Part shown: one piece after another, positions 54,104 to 63,756 of the stretch
Layout of the letters: the number at the start of each line of letters is the position of its first letter
Position numbering within the stretch: position 1 is the stretch's first letter
Source of the DNA: Mycetocola zhadangensis
GTDB taxonomy: Bacteria; Actinomycetota; Actinomycetes; Actinomycetales; Microbacteriaceae
DNA: 64,000 bases
Assembly: GCF_003668565.1 (NCBI RefSeq)
Contig: NZ_RCWJ01000001.1
Coordinates: 1,178,001-1,242,000, forward strand
Direction: 5' to 3'
The notes under the pieces: generated by a model
Told to the model about the DNA's origin: nothing
Databases searched by the model: none
What the model saw: only the letters and a program-made list of their open reading frames with translations
Position numbers and translations under genes: made by a program

Positions 54104-55315
54104 GTGGGAATTGAGCAGACAGTCGTCATTGTGGGCGGAGGATATGCCGGGATCTTGTGCGCCAACCGTTTGCGATCCTCGTTGGGCGAGGACCGGGCCG
54201 CTCTGACCCGGGTCGTCGTCGTCAACCCGACGTCAGAGTTCCAGGAGCGGATTCGACTGCACGAGGTCGCTGCCGGCACGCGCACCTCGGCCGCGATACC
54301 GCTCGCAGAGATGCTGCATCCAGACGTTGAGGTGACCATCGGTCGGGTCGTCAGAATCGACTCCCCCGGCCGCGTCGCGGAGGTCGAACGCGCCGGCGAA
54401 ATCCGTGCTCTGCACTACGACCTCCTGGTTTATGCGGTTGGCAGCTGCGCGGACCGGCGCACGCCGGGTGTCAGCGAATTCGCTCTCGGGCTTGCCGATC
54501 CGGCCGACGCGGCTGTGGCGCTTCAGGCGATCGGCGCCTCAGCACCCGGTTCGCGAGTCGTAGTGGTTGGAGGCGGGTTCACCGGCGTCGAAACCGCGAG
54601 TGAGGTCGCTGACCAGCATCCCGATCTTGAGGTCGTGCTTCTCTCAGCGGAACTTCTCGTGCCACACATGCGGGCGGCGGCCCGCCGGTCGATTCATCGA
54701 TCGCTCCGTCGCCTCGGCGTTGATGTCCGCGAGAACGCGCGTGTGGATTGCATCACCGAGAGCGCAATCGTCCTGGACTCTGGTGAGCTCGTGAGTTTTG
54801 GCGTCTGCATGTGGACCGCGTCCTTCTCCGTTCCGGATCTGGCTCGTGCCAGCGGACTGACCGTCGATGAGCGGGGCCGCTTGCTCGTCGATGAACATCT
54901 TCGGAGCGTTGATAGCCAGCACATCCTCGGTGCGGGCGACGCCGTCCGGCTCCCGGAGTCGGTGGGCGCCCACGTCCGGATGGGCTGCGCCATGGCACTT
55001 CCCCTTGGCGGCGCGGCCGCAGCGACCGCCCTTGCCATTCTTCGCGGTGAGCAACCGCCGACGGTTTCGGTTGGATTTCTTGTGCAGTGCGTCAGCCTGG
55101 GCCGTTCACGCGGTTACGTTCAAGTTGTGCACGCCGACGATTCGCCGACGTCACTCGCTCTGGGCGGGCGACTGGGCGCTTTCGTGAAAGAAGCGGTGTG
55201 CAGAATGACGGTGAACTCCTCACGGCGCGAACGCACGGAGCCGGGTGCATTCTGGGCGCCGAAGGGACCGAAACCTCGACCGAGCGGAGCCACTCCGGCA
55301 CAATGGGCACCGTGA
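54104..55315 (+). CDS. NAD(P)/FAD-dependent oxidoreductase (NDH-2-like)
   Basis: A 403-aa pyridine-nucleotide oxidoreductase. The FAD motif VVIVGGGYAGILCANRLR and the NAD(P) motif VVVVGGGFTGVETASEVA are separated by the usual spacing; ILGAGDAVRLPES is the C-terminal FAD-binding GD. NDH-2-type electron transfer to quinone or ferredoxin reduction is the family activity. GTG start with GAGAGG upstream. Its stop codon overlaps the start of the sigma factor (TGATG). Divergent from MarR. Confidence 0.88.
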   Translation: MGIEQTVVIVGGGYAGILCANRLRSSLGEDRAALTRVVVVNPTSEFQERIRLHEVAAGTRTSAAIPLAEMLHPDVEVTIGRVVRIDSPGRVAEVERAGEIRALHYDLLVYAVGSCADRRTPGVSEFALGLADPADAAVALQAIGASAPGSRVVVVGGGFTGVETASEVADQHPDLEVVLLSAELLVPHMRAAARRSIHRSLRRLGVDVRENARVDCITESAIVLDSGELVSFGVCMWTASFSVPDLARASGLTVDERGRLLVDEHLRSVDSQHILGAGDAVRLPESVGAHVRMGCAMALPLGGAAAATALAILRGEQPPTVSVGFLVQCVSLGRSRGYVQVVHADDSPTSLALGGRLGAFVKEAVCRMTVNSSRRERTEPGAFWAPKGPKPRPSGATPAQWAP

Positions 55316-56220
55316 TGTTCGAACGCGATAGCAGTGAGTATCGACGGTTATTTGGGGTCGCCTATCGGATCCTCGGCTCGGTGCACGACGCAGAAGACGC
55401 CGTGCAGGAGGGCTTCGAACGCTGGCAACGATTGACCGCCGACGAGCGCGATGCAATTCGCGAACCGATGGGCTGGCTCACTCGGGTGGTGAGCCGCATC
55501 TGCCTCGACGAGCTCAAATCGGCTCGATCTCGCCGAGAGAACTACGTGGGGATCTGGCTTCCCGAGCCGCTCCTGGGTGAGGCTGTCTCGGTAACGCTGC
55601 CCGTGACATCCGTCGACCCTCACGACTCCGTCAGCCTTGACGAATCGATCTCGCTCGCGCTCCTGGTCGCAATGGAACAGTTGACCCCGCCTGAGCGGGT
55701 GAGCCTGATCCTGCATGACGTCTTTGGAATGCCGTTTGGCGAAATCGGCGAAATCGTTGGACGAACAGCGGATGCCTGTCGGCAGCTTGCGACGTCGGCG
55801 CGCCGGAACGTGCGATCACGTCCCCGATTCGACGTGAACGGCTCCGAACGTGATGCCGTCGTCGGCGCGTTCGCTCGCGCGTGCATGGACGGGAACCTCG
55901 AAGCGCTCGCCGCCGTCCTCGACCCGGAGGTGATTTCGCGCGCGGACGGTGGAGAGCACATTCACGCCGCCCGCAAGGCCCTGCGAGGAGCGAATGCCGT
56001 CGCGGTGTATCTGCTCGGCGTGTTGGGGCAGCAGCGCAATCGCGGCGCGGCTGTTGTTCCGTCACTCGAGCCGGTGAACGGGCGCACGGGAATCGTTTTG
56101 CGCGAAGGCCGGAGCATTGTCGCGGTTGTCGACCTTGCGGTCGCCGATGGGGCGGTGCGGGAGATCGCGTTGGTGGTGAACCCGGAGAAGATCGACACTC
56201 CGTTAACGCCACACGTGTGA
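55315..56220 (+). CDS. ECF sigma factor with C-terminal SnoaL domain (SigJ-like)
   Basis: A 301-aa sigma factor. Region 2 is SSEYRRLFGVAYRILGSVHDAEDAVQEGFERW; region 4 is LTPPERVSLILHDVFGMPFGEIGEIVGRTADACRQLATSARR. The C-terminal third (about 200-300) is a SnoaL-type domain (CMDGNLEALAAVLDPEVISRADGG), as in SigJ and related ECF41-type factors, where that domain modulates activity. There is no separate anti-sigma gene. Translation is coupled to the upstream flavin oxidoreductase by TGATG, a common pairing in this subgroup. Regulon unknown. Confidence 0.92.
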   Translation: MFERDSSEYRRLFGVAYRILGSVHDAEDAVQEGFERWQRLTADERDAIREPMGWLTRVVSRICLDELKSARSRRENYVGIWLPEPLLGEAVSVTLPVTSVDPHDSVSLDESISLALLVAMEQLTPPERVSLILHDVFGMPFGEIGEIVGRTADACRQLATSARRNVRSRPRFDVNGSERDAVVGAFARACMDGNLEALAAVLDPEVISRADGGEHIHAARKALRGANAVAVYLLGVLGQQRNRGAAVVPSLEPVNGRTGIVLREGRSIVAVVDLAVADGAVREIALVVNPEKIDTPLTPHV

Positions 56221-56224
56221 CAGT

Positions 56225-57265
56225 GTGAGTGCCATGACGATTCGGTTTCCTTCCCCGCTCGCCTCCGGTGATCGAATAGGAATCACGGCACCTTCCAGTG
56301 GTGTCGGCCCGAACGAACAGGATCGATTGCATTTCGCCTGTCAATGGCTTCGGGATCAGGGTTTTCAGGTTGAGCTTGGCGAGTGCATGGACGGCTCGGC
56401 TCACATCAGCGCTCCAGCAGCGGCTCGAGCGGCTGAACTGATGCGGATGTTGCTCGACCCTGAAATCCGTGCCGTGATCCCACCGTGGGGCGGCGAAACC
56501 GCGATCGATCTCCTGCCGCTCCTCGACTTCGACGCCCTCGCACAAGCAGAGCCGACCTGGTTCGTCGGCTACTCCGACATTTCGACGCTTCTCACCCCGA
56601 TTACCCTGCTTACCGGGTGGGCGACCGTGCACGGCCCGAATCTCATGGACAGTCCGTATGAGCTACCGGAGACTCTGACGTCCTGGCTCGATGTCGCGAC
56701 GGCAGCTCCCGGCACCGTTATCCGTCAATCGCCCTCGAACCGTTTCCGAAGAGGCGACCACGACGACTGGATGGCTCATCCCAACATCACCACACATACG
56801 TGGAACGGGACTGGCTCGTGGAGGCGCCTCGACGAGGGTTCAGGTCCGGTCGCTGCGGAAGGACGGTTGATTGGTGGGTGTATCGAGACTCTGGCGAACG
56901 TCGCTGGCACACCGTTCGGCGACACCTCGTCCCTTCGCGGTGAGTTCGGAACGGAGCCGACCATCGTTTTCGTCGAAGCCTCAGAGGACGACGCCTTTGA
57001 CATCTGCCGAAACCTGCACGGCATGAAGCTGGCCGGGTTCTTCGACGGTGCGGTCGCCATTCTCGTCGGACGCACAGCGGCACCAGGAATGCCGTCGCTG
57101 AGCCAGGACGACGCGGTCTTGGACGCTCTGGGCTCGCTCACGGTACCGATCATCGCCGACCTCGAAATCGGGCACGTTCCACCCCAGATGTCGATCATCA
57201 ATGGTGCAAAGGCTCGGTTCATTCACAACGAGCGAGAGAGCTTTTTGGAGCAACAGCTCGGCTGA
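56225..57265 (+). CDS. LD-carboxypeptidase, S66 family
   Basis: A 346-aa serine peptidase of the LdcA/MccF family. LASGDRIGITAPSSG opens the fold, and WFVGYSDISTLL contains the nucleophile Ser117; the Glu and His of the triad lie in IVFVEASEDDAFDI and DLEIGHVPPQMSI. It trims L-D bonds in the muropeptide stem during wall recycling, or acts on microcin-like conjugates. A GTG at 56225 and an ATG at 56234 are both in frame. Begins four bases after the sigma factor stop. Confidence 0.88.
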   Translation: MSAMTIRFPSPLASGDRIGITAPSSGVGPNEQDRLHFACQWLRDQGFQVELGECMDGSAHISAPAAARAAELMRMLLDPEIRAVIPPWGGETAIDLLPLLDFDALAQAEPTWFVGYSDISTLLTPITLLTGWATVHGPNLMDSPYELPETLTSWLDVATAAPGTVIRQSPSNRFRRGDHDDWMAHPNITTHTWNGTGSWRRLDEGSGPVAAEGRLIGGCIETLANVAGTPFGDTSSLRGEFGTEPTIVFVEASEDDAFDICRNLHGMKLAGFFDGAVAILVGRTAAPGMPSLSQDDAVLDALGSLTVPIIADLEIGHVPPQMSIINGAKARFIHNERESFLEQQLG

Positions 57266-57282
57266 CGATTCCGTAAGCCTCG

Positions 57283-57978
57283 TCACGGTTCCACAACAGC
57301 ACCTTCGGCGGGAACGCTGGACTCCCGCCACGTGCCAAGACTCCGGCTGCCCAGCTCCTCTCGATACCGGCGAAACACGATCGGAATTCCCTGGGCGACC
57401 GAGAGATCTCGACTGTCCATCGCCTGCACGTGGACGTGAGGTTGGGTCGAGTTGCCGGAGTTCCCGCAGACAGCGACTCGCTGTCCCGTCACAACCCGGT
57501 CCCCCGCACCCACGATGAGTGAGTCGCGCTGCAGGTGCACGAGGGCGACGAATGCTCCTCGGTCTGGGAGCTCGATGATCACATAGTTGCCAGCGATCGC
57601 CGAGACTCCCTGGCGCATCCTGCCTCCCTGCCCGAGCATGTATCCCACCAGCGCGAAAGGCGATCGACGCGCTTCATGGTCCGGCTCACCATCGTGCACC
57701 TCGGCAATCACACCGTCGCACGGAGCGAGTATCGGTCGGCCGAATGAGAAGAACAGCTCGGGTGGTTCGGCGCCGGCCAGCGTCCGAAGGCTCACGTGTT
57801 CGGTCGTCCGGCGCCGAGCATCGACACCGACGAAGTCGATCGCGTACCGTTCACCGAATGCATCGGTACCGTGGCTTGGCACACGCCGCGCCGGACTGTT
57901 CTGCACCAGCCAGCGACCGGTGAACGGCAGGTCAAGAACGAGGCGTCTACCCGGCTCGTTTGGCTGCGCTGCCGTCAT
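57283..57978 (-). CDS. M23-family peptidase-like protein
   Basis: A 231-aa protein with the M23/LytM fold: SHGTDAFGERYAIDFVGVD (Zn-binding His/Asp region), PILAPCDGVIAEVHDG, and SGNSTQPHVHVQAMD (the HxH motif). No signal peptide is apparent, which is unusual for a cell-wall hydrolase, so it may act in the cytosol or be exported another way. Convergent with the LD-carboxypeptidase, 17 bp apart. Confidence 0.82.
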   Translation of the reverse strand: MTAAQPNEPGRRLVLDLPFTGRWLVQNSPARRVPSHGTDAFGERYAIDFVGVDARRRTTEHVSLRTLAGAEPPELFFSFGRPILAPCDGVIAEVHDGEPDHEARRSPFALVGYMLGQGGRMRQGVSAIAGNYVIIELPDRGAFVALVHLQRDSLIVGAGDRVVTGQRVAVCGNSGNSTQPHVHVQAMDSRDLSVAQGIPIVFRRYREELGSRSLGTWRESSVPAEGAVVEP

Positions 57979-58043
57979 TGCAGCAGTCTAGAACCATCCC
58001 GGATTTTCCCCTGATTGCCCCCGCTGACCAGTACGGTGTGATC

Positions 58044-58265
58044 ATGACGGAGCAGAAGAACCCTTCCGAGCAAACCCGCGCGCGGCTCGGCACAACGCAA
58101 ATGGCGTGGCTGCTCATCGCCGGTCTCCTGTCCGCGATCGCACTCCTCTACGCCGTGATCGCGCCGCTTCTCACGAAGAACCCCGCGGGAATTCCTCTGG
58201 GAATCCTCTGCGGTCTCTCCGCCTTCGGCATTGTTCTCATTGTTCGCCGGTCTAGGCACCCATAA
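58044..58265 (+). CDS. Small two-helix membrane protein
   Basis: A 73-aa protein with a hydrophilic N-terminus and two hydrophobic segments (MAWLLIAGLLSAIALLYAVIAPLL and IPLGILCGLSAFGIVLIV) and a basic end (RRSRHP). No family recognised. The stop codon is one base before the SDR start, so the two are transcribed together. Confidence 0.65.
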   Translation: MTEQKNPSEQTRARLGTTQMAWLLIAGLLSAIALLYAVIAPLLTKNPAGIPLGILCGLSAFGIVLIVRRSRHP

Positions 58266-58266
58266 C

Positions 58267-59016
58267 GTGCTAACACGGGTCGCCTGTATCACGGGCGTGG
58301 GTCGAAAGAACGGCATTGCGCGATCAATCGCACTTCGATTGGCGAACGATGGCTGGGATATCGCGTTCAACTATTGGGTGCCGTACGAAGAACGAATGTC
58401 GCTCGGCGGAACGGCCAGCGACCCCGCCAACATTGCCGATGAGATCGCGGCGACGGGGACACGCGCACTGGCTATCGAGGCAGACCTCGAAGACCCGTCC
58501 GCGCCAGCTCATATTCTTGGTCGCGCAACGGCAGAGCTCGGACCGGTTTCCGCTCTGGTGCTCTCGCATTCCGAATCGGTGGACTCGGGCATTCTCGACA
58601 CCTCGGTCGACAGCTTCGACCGGCACTTCGCGGTCAACACCCGAGCGGCGTGGCTTCTCATTCGAGCCTTCGCTCTGCAGGTACCGACGGACGGCGGTGC
58701 CATCGTTGCGCTGACGAGCGACCATGTCGTGCACAACATGCCTTACGGCGCGAGCAAAGGCGCGCTCGATCGAATCGTGATCGCCGCCGCTCGCGAGCTG
58801 GGCGACCTCGGCATCTCGTCGAATTCGCTGAATCCCGGGCCGGTGGACACGGGATGGATGGACGAGAGCATCCGTGCGTCTGGAGTCGCTCGCCAGCCGA
58901 CGGGGCGACTCGGCACAACAGACGACATCGCAAACGTCGTCCGTTTCCTCGTCTCACCGGAGGGGCGCTGGGTCTCCGGTCAGCTGATCAAAGCTGACGG
59001 AGGGTTCTCCGTCTAG
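58267..59016 (+). CDS. Short-chain dehydrogenase/reductase
   Basis: A 249-aa classical SDR. The N-terminal CITGVGRKNGIARSIALRLA is the cofactor loop, NTRAAWLL is the structural Asn motif, and MPYGASKGALDRI carries the Tyr-x-x-x-Lys pair. C-terminal RFLVSPEGRWVSGQLIKADGGF is typical of 3-oxoacyl-ACP reductase-like members. GTG start at 58267. Substrate unknown. Confidence 0.87.
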   Translation: MLTRVACITGVGRKNGIARSIALRLANDGWDIAFNYWVPYEERMSLGGTASDPANIADEIAATGTRALAIEADLEDPSAPAHILGRATAELGPVSALVLSHSESVDSGILDTSVDSFDRHFAVNTRAAWLLIRAFALQVPTDGGAIVALTSDHVVHNMPYGASKGALDRIVIAAARELGDLGISSNSLNPGPVDTGWMDESIRASGVARQPTGRLGTTDDIANVVRFLVSPEGRWVSGQLIKADGGFSV

Positions 59017-59053
59017 GAAAAGGGCCACGCTCGGCGCGGAATATGCACACAGG

Positions 59054-59986
59054 TCAACGCACGATCTCGCTTCGAAGCGGCAGCGCGCGCACCGCCTCAA
59101 ATCGGCGGAATGCGCCATCGACAGGATCAGTGAAGCTCAGTTCGCTCGCCAACAGCTGCAGTGGGTGCTCGAAGTCGTCAACTGACACGTCCCGCACAAC
59201 GGGGTACAGCGGGTCACCGCTGATCGGAATGCCCAGGCTCCACATGTGCAGCCGCAGCTGATGCATTCGCCCCGTCCGCGGCGTCAGCCGGTAAACAGCC
59301 TCCGTTCCGCCGATCACCGTCTCAAGCTCAACCAGCGACTCGGAGTTCGCCGGCTCCCCCGCAACAATCTCGCCCTGCATTCGCCCGCGCTGTTTCACCA
59401 GGTGGTTGCTCACGGTCACCGGCAGGTCCAGCTCCGGGCGATGCGCCGCGAGCGCTCGATACACCTTCCGCACCTCACCTCGCTGAAACAGCGTCTGATA
59501 CGGCGCACGCCACCGCTTTTCCGTCGCAAGAATCAGAAGACCGGATGTCACACGGTCCAGTCGATGAAGCGGCGACAGTTCCGGCAGCCCGAGTTCCGCA
59601 CGCAGCCGCACGACCACACTCTGTTGCACGTGCCGCCCTCGCGGAATCGTCGAAAGGAAGGGAGGTTTATCGATCACGACGATCCGTTCGTCACGATGGA
59701 CGACAGCGATTTTTCCCGGTACGGATGCCTCCTCCCGCAGATCTCGATGAAACCAGACGAAGGTGTGTGGCCGGTAAGCGTCCGACCCAGCGACGGCGGC
59801 ACCTGACTGATAGACGAAACGCTTGTCGTTCAGAAACTGGGCGACGTCGATGAATTCGGAGAGACGGTCAGTCAACCAGGCGCCCATGGTCGGCCATGGC
59901 TCCGGCAGTGACCGATCGAGGTCAGGAGTCCTCATCCACGCTGGATCCAGCCCGTGTCGCTGCGGGAGCGGAGAGCGTGGAGGCAT
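59054..59986 (-). CDS. Pseudouridine synthase, RluA family
   Basis: A 310-aa tRNA or rRNA pseudouridine synthase. PLHRLDRVTSGLLILATEK carries the catalytic Asp144; VYRLTPRTGRMHQLRLHMWSLGIPISGDPLY is the second conserved motif. A leader of about 90 residues precedes the domain; no S4 domain seen. The ATG at 59986 is preferred; a longer frame reaches 60040. Which uridine is modified cannot be read. Confidence 0.88.
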   Translation of the reverse strand: MPPRSPLPQRHGLDPAWMRTPDLDRSLPEPWPTMGAWLTDRLSEFIDVAQFLNDKRFVYQSGAAVAGSDAYRPHTFVWFHRDLREEASVPGKIAVVHRDERIVVIDKPPFLSTIPRGRHVQQSVVVRLRAELGLPELSPLHRLDRVTSGLLILATEKRWRAPYQTLFQRGEVRKVYRALAAHRPELDLPVTVSNHLVKQRGRMQGEIVAGEPANSESLVELETVIGGTEAVYRLTPRTGRMHQLRLHMWSLGIPISGDPLYPVVRDVSVDDFEHPLQLLASELSFTDPVDGAFRRFEAVRALPLRSEIVR

Positions 59987-60138
59987 TCCCCGATCGTATC
60001 CGGAGAAACGAAAGTGACATGGCGCCCCCAGCGAAGACACCCCCGAATATCAGTCCGTTGCGGCGTCTGCACCGATAACGTGGTCGCTATCTGCGCTGCG
60101 TCTCGACAGCGTTGAGCTTTGTCGAAACCAGGAGCACA

Positions 60139-60795
60139 ATGAACGATCTCGTTCTGCACTCGCGCCGGAAGCGTGCCGACAGCCGAGCAATTCGGCCTTT
60201 GTTCGCGCTCGCAGCGGTGATTCCCGCTCTGGTCGCGGCTCTCGCCGTACCAGCCCATGCGGCCACCGTCGATGCTGCGTCACCAAGTGCCGGATCAACG
60301 GCCGTGGTTGCGGCGGTCGACGACTCCCAGCTCAACGCGGGCCCACCGAGTCGCGGAGGAAACTATATGCACGACGCCGACGCTGCATGGGTCCGTCCCG
60401 TCGCCGGCAGGATCACGTCGAACTACGGCCCGCGCCCCGTCATCTGCACTCCGGCGGGGTGCTCGAACACGTTCCACGACGGGGTCGACTTCGGCTCGGC
60501 GTGCGGCACACCGATCAAAGCCATTTCGCCCGGCCGCGTGACCTCAGCGACCAACGCTGGCAGCTTCGGAGAGCGCGTGATCATCGACCACGGCAGCGGT
60601 CTCGAGTCGATCTACGGGCACATGCAGACCGGGTCGTTCAAAGTGTCCGTCGGCCAGCACGTTCAAGCCGGCACCATCATCGGCAACGTCGGCATGACCG
60701 GCGTCGCCACCGGCTGCCACCTCGACCTGAAGATCCGCACGGGCGCATACACCGACCCGAAGCCCTTCCTCGCGTTCCGCGGGGTGACTCTTTAG
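60139..60795 (+). CDS. Secreted M23-family peptidase
   Basis: A 218-aa exported peptidase. A basic N-terminus and hydrophobic helix (LFALAAVIPALVAALAVPAHA) form a signal peptide ending at Ala41. The M23 domain has FHDGVDFGS (His113, Asp117), IYGHM (His161) and GCHLDLKI (His194), and thus the intact zinc site. Paired cysteines (Cys103, Cys108; Cys122, Cys193) suggest disulfides. AGGAG lies upstream of the ATG. Peptidoglycan hydrolysis outside the cell is the expected role. Confidence 0.9.
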   Translation: MNDLVLHSRRKRADSRAIRPLFALAAVIPALVAALAVPAHAATVDAASPSAGSTAVVAAVDDSQLNAGPPSRGGNYMHDADAAWVRPVAGRITSNYGPRPVICTPAGCSNTFHDGVDFGSACGTPIKAISPGRVTSATNAGSFGERVIIDHGSGLESIYGHMQTGSFKVSVGQHVQAGTIIGNVGMTGVATGCHLDLKIRTGAYTDPKPFLAFRGVTL

Positions 60796-60982
60796 AACGA
60801 ACCGATTCCCGGGCGCTCGTCGAGCATTCCTGACGCCGAGCTTTGCCCGTCGTCCGCGTTCGGACGGAAGCTGCGGCCCGGCCGCAGCCTGCTCGTTCCC
60901 CGATGGTGTCTTTCAGGCGCATCGCTTCAGCACCGGGGATTGCAGCCTCGACCCGCGCCGAACGGGTCCTAGCATGGGACGC

Positions 60983-62389
60983 ATGCACAGCTCACTGCCG
61001 AGAAGCACGCCGTCCGCTCACTCCGTTGACGCCCAAGGCATCGCCGCCTTTATCGAGGCACTCGAAGCCGCCCCGAACATCGAACCGCACAGCCTCATGC
61101 TGCTGCGCCATGGGCATGTGCTTGCTGAGGGCTGGTGGTCACCATACTCACCTGACCGGGTCCACCTGCTCTACTCGCTGAGCAAAAGCTTTACCTCCAC
61201 CGCTGTAGCCTTCGCCGTCGAGGAAGGCCTGCTCAGTCTCGACGACACTGTGCTCAGCCACTTTCCCGAGATTGACGCTGACATCGGCGACCCCCGCAGC
61301 CGTTCCATGCTCGTTCGGCATGTCCTCGCGATGTCGAGCGGCCACCGTGAAGACACGCTCGACCGCGCCCTGGCCATCGACCAGGACAACCTCGTTCGCG
61401 GGTTCCTCCTGCTTCCTCCCGACGAGGAGCCCGGCGCTGTTTTCGCCTACAACCAGCCGTGTACGTATGCCGCGGCGCTGATCGTTCAACGCGCCTCCGG
61501 GCAGTCGCTCGTCGATTACCTCCGCCCGCGCCTCCTGGATCCGCTCGGAATCGGCGACGTGGGCTGGACAACGGATGCCTCTGGTCATGAACTCGGATTC
61601 AGTGGCCTCCACGCAGCAACGGAAGCGATCGCCGCCCTCGGGCAGCTGTACCTGCAGCGGGGAATGTGGAACGGCACACAACTGATCCCGGCCGGGTGGG
61701 TGGATGAGGCAACCCGGGCGCACATTTCCAACGGCTCGAACCCCGCATCCGACTGGGAGCAGGGCTACGGCTTCCAATTCTGGATAGCCCGCCACGGCTA
61801 TCGGGGCGACGGCGCGTACGGTCAATTCTGTGTGGTTCTGCCGGCGCACGATGTCGTCCTGGCGATGACCGGTCAGAGCGACGACATGCAGGGGGTCCTC
61901 AACCTGGCCTGGGAGCACCTGCTCCCCGCTTTCGGTACGCAGAACGAGTTCCGTGGCAATTCGATGACGGATGCCACGCTGGCCGCGCAGCTTGCGTCCC
62001 TGGCCCTTCCCGCTCTCGAAACGGGTCAAGGCGATCGGCCGGTCACATCGCACACCTTCTCACCGTCGTCAGCCGATACGTACCCGTCTCTGACCTCCAT
62101 TCACCTCCGGGCGAGCGACACCGGGCTTGTGCTCACGCTCGTTGAGGACGAAAACCACATCGAGGTTCCGGCGGGATTCGGCGAGTGGCTCACGAGCGAA
62201 GCGACGTCGGCGAGTGCCGGCTGGGGCTCGAAGCACCTCGCGGTCGACGTGATCTTCATCGAAACACCGCATCGGCTTCACATCCGTCTCGATTCGGAAA
62301 CCTCAACCTTTGAAACCCGCTGGGAGACCGAACCGTTGCACGCTCCCCCGCTCGTCTCGCTCCGCAAACCGCAGGAACCACGTTCCTGA
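60983..62389 (+). CDS. Serine hydrolase, beta-lactamase/penicillin-binding fold
   Basis: A 468-aa protein of the class C beta-lactamase-like family. LLYSLSKSF carries the S-x-x-K nucleophile pair (Ser65, Lys68), AYNQPCTYAA is the Tyr-x-Asn motif, and GFQFWIARHGYRGDGAYGQF is the HxG-type region. The C-terminal 130 residues form an additional beta-rich domain. No signal peptide, so a cytosolic esterase or amidase is as likely as a beta-lactamase; resistance is not implied. An ATG at 60974 is also in frame. Confidence 0.85.
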   Translation: MHSSLPRSTPSAHSVDAQGIAAFIEALEAAPNIEPHSLMLLRHGHVLAEGWWSPYSPDRVHLLYSLSKSFTSTAVAFAVEEGLLSLDDTVLSHFPEIDADIGDPRSRSMLVRHVLAMSSGHREDTLDRALAIDQDNLVRGFLLLPPDEEPGAVFAYNQPCTYAAALIVQRASGQSLVDYLRPRLLDPLGIGDVGWTTDASGHELGFSGLHAATEAIAALGQLYLQRGMWNGTQLIPAGWVDEATRAHISNGSNPASDWEQGYGFQFWIARHGYRGDGAYGQFCVVLPAHDVVLAMTGQSDDMQGVLNLAWEHLLPAFGTQNEFRGNSMTDATLAAQLASLALPALETGQGDRPVTSHTFSPSSADTYPSLTSIHLRASDTGLVLTLVEDENHIEVPAGFGEWLTSEATSASAGWGSKHLAVDVIFIETPHRLHIRLDSETSTFETRWETEPLHAPPLVSLRKPQEPRS

Positions 62390-62403
62390 CCAGCTGAACC
62401 TCG

Positions 62404-63681
62404 TCATTGCACCTGTTCGAGCTCCTCGATCAGCCCGTTGTGTTCGGCGTCATGGGCGATCGCCTTGCCAAGCCTCTCTGCGGCCTCGCGATAGATGGGC
62501 CTGGTGAGGATTGTCGTTGCAGCACGCGCCATACGCGGGGCTCCGGCGCGACGGGACAGAGCGATTCCGGCGCCACGGGTGGTGACACGCACCGCGTTGT
62601 CGGACTGGTCGCGGCCGTGGGGAAGAACGAGCAGAGGCACTCCGGCCGCGAGAGTTTTGACCACCGTGCCATGGCCGCCGTGTGTGACGACCAGGGCGGC
62701 CTGGCGAAGCACCTCACCGTGCGGTGCGGATGAAACGACAGAGACATGCGCTGGTGCGGAGATGGCATTCGTAGGCACCGCAGGCCCGGTTGTGACAACG
62801 GCACGCACCGGGAGCGAACTCAGGGCATCGACGATCTTCTGCATGCACCCGACGTGGTTCTGAAACGTTGATGACATTGCCACGAGAACGAGGGGCTCGT
62901 CGCCTGCCGGTGGGATCCACGGTTGCGTTGCGGCCCACGCCGGGTCGTCGAGGATGGGGCCGACGTAGCGGGCGTTTTCGGGCATTCGTGCCGGAAAATC
63001 GAACGACCTCGACGTGAGAATAAGGTGACGTCGTGCAAAACGCATTTGAGCCCACGTCGTCGGAATGGGCGCCAGAGAGTATTCGCTGCGAAGCGTGTTA
63101 ATTCCCGGCAGAGCATATCGATCGAACAACCGCACGCCAGCGGTGCTGAAAATCCTGTCACGAAGAGGACCGAACGGCCCTCGAGCCGGCGCCAATCCCG
63201 CGCCAAACGGCGGCATTCCCTCGGCAGGGAATGGATACACGTTAGGAATCAGGAGATCGAAAGGCACTCCGCGTACCTCGGCCGCGACCATGGCGCCGAC
63301 CGCAAGAGACGACGCGACGACGAGGTCGGGCTGGACAGCATCGATGGCCATCAGGGTATCCGCAGCCTGATCCGGTGCGGGTCCGACCATCATGTGATCT
63401 GCCATGGTTCGAGCGAGAGCGAGGGGCGTCAGGTTCCAGTCGCGGAAAGTGCCAGAGGGTGCGGTGGCCCGCGGCAGGTATGCCGCGCCCGTGCGGCGTA
63501 CCGCCTCTGCGAGAGTCTCGTCCGCGAGGACGGTGACCTCGTGCCCGCGGTCGACGAGTCGACGGGCGACACCGAGCTCAGGAGGAACTGTGCCGCCCGC
63601 GTCGATGAGCGCGAACAGGTATCGTCGGGGCGGTGTCCCGTGAGGATGGTGCGGTGAGTCGTCACCGGTCATGGCTGTCAT
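62404..63681 (-). CDS. Glycosyltransferase family 1 (UGT/MGT-like)
   Basis: A 425-aa UDP-glycosyltransferase-like protein. The N-terminal Rossmann domain has RYLFALIDAGGTVPPELGVARRLVDRGHEVTVL; the C-terminal domain carries LVVTHGGHGTVVKTLAAGVPLLVLPHGRDQSDNAVRV, the nucleotide-sugar-binding signature of the macrolide-type GT1 family. Two in-frame ATGs at 63681 and 63672 fit; neither has a ribosome site. The acceptor is unknown. It lies 14 bp after the convergent serine hydrolase and 75 bp downstream of the TetR gene on the same strand. Confidence 0.86.
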   Translation of the reverse strand: MTAMTGDDSPHHPHGTPPRRYLFALIDAGGTVPPELGVARRLVDRGHEVTVLADETLAEAVRRTGAAYLPRATAPSGTFRDWNLTPLALARTMADHMMVGPAPDQAADTLMAIDAVQPDLVVASSLAVGAMVAAEVRGVPFDLLIPNVYPFPAEGMPPFGAGLAPARGPFGPLRDRIFSTAGVRLFDRYALPGINTLRSEYSLAPIPTTWAQMRFARRHLILTSRSFDFPARMPENARYVGPILDDPAWAATQPWIPPAGDEPLVLVAMSSTFQNHVGCMQKIVDALSSLPVRAVVTTGPAVPTNAISAPAHVSVVSSAPHGEVLRQAALVVTHGGHGTVVKTLAAGVPLLVLPHGRDQSDNAVRVTTRGAGIALSRRAGAPRMARAATTILTRPIYREAAERLGKAIAHDAEHNGLIEELEQVQ

Positions 63682-63756
63682 GTTAGGCAGCGTCTTTGAG
63701 CCCCGCAACGGGTCGGGCAGGTTGCTGGTGCACGCATGGCTACCCGCGCCCAGCCG

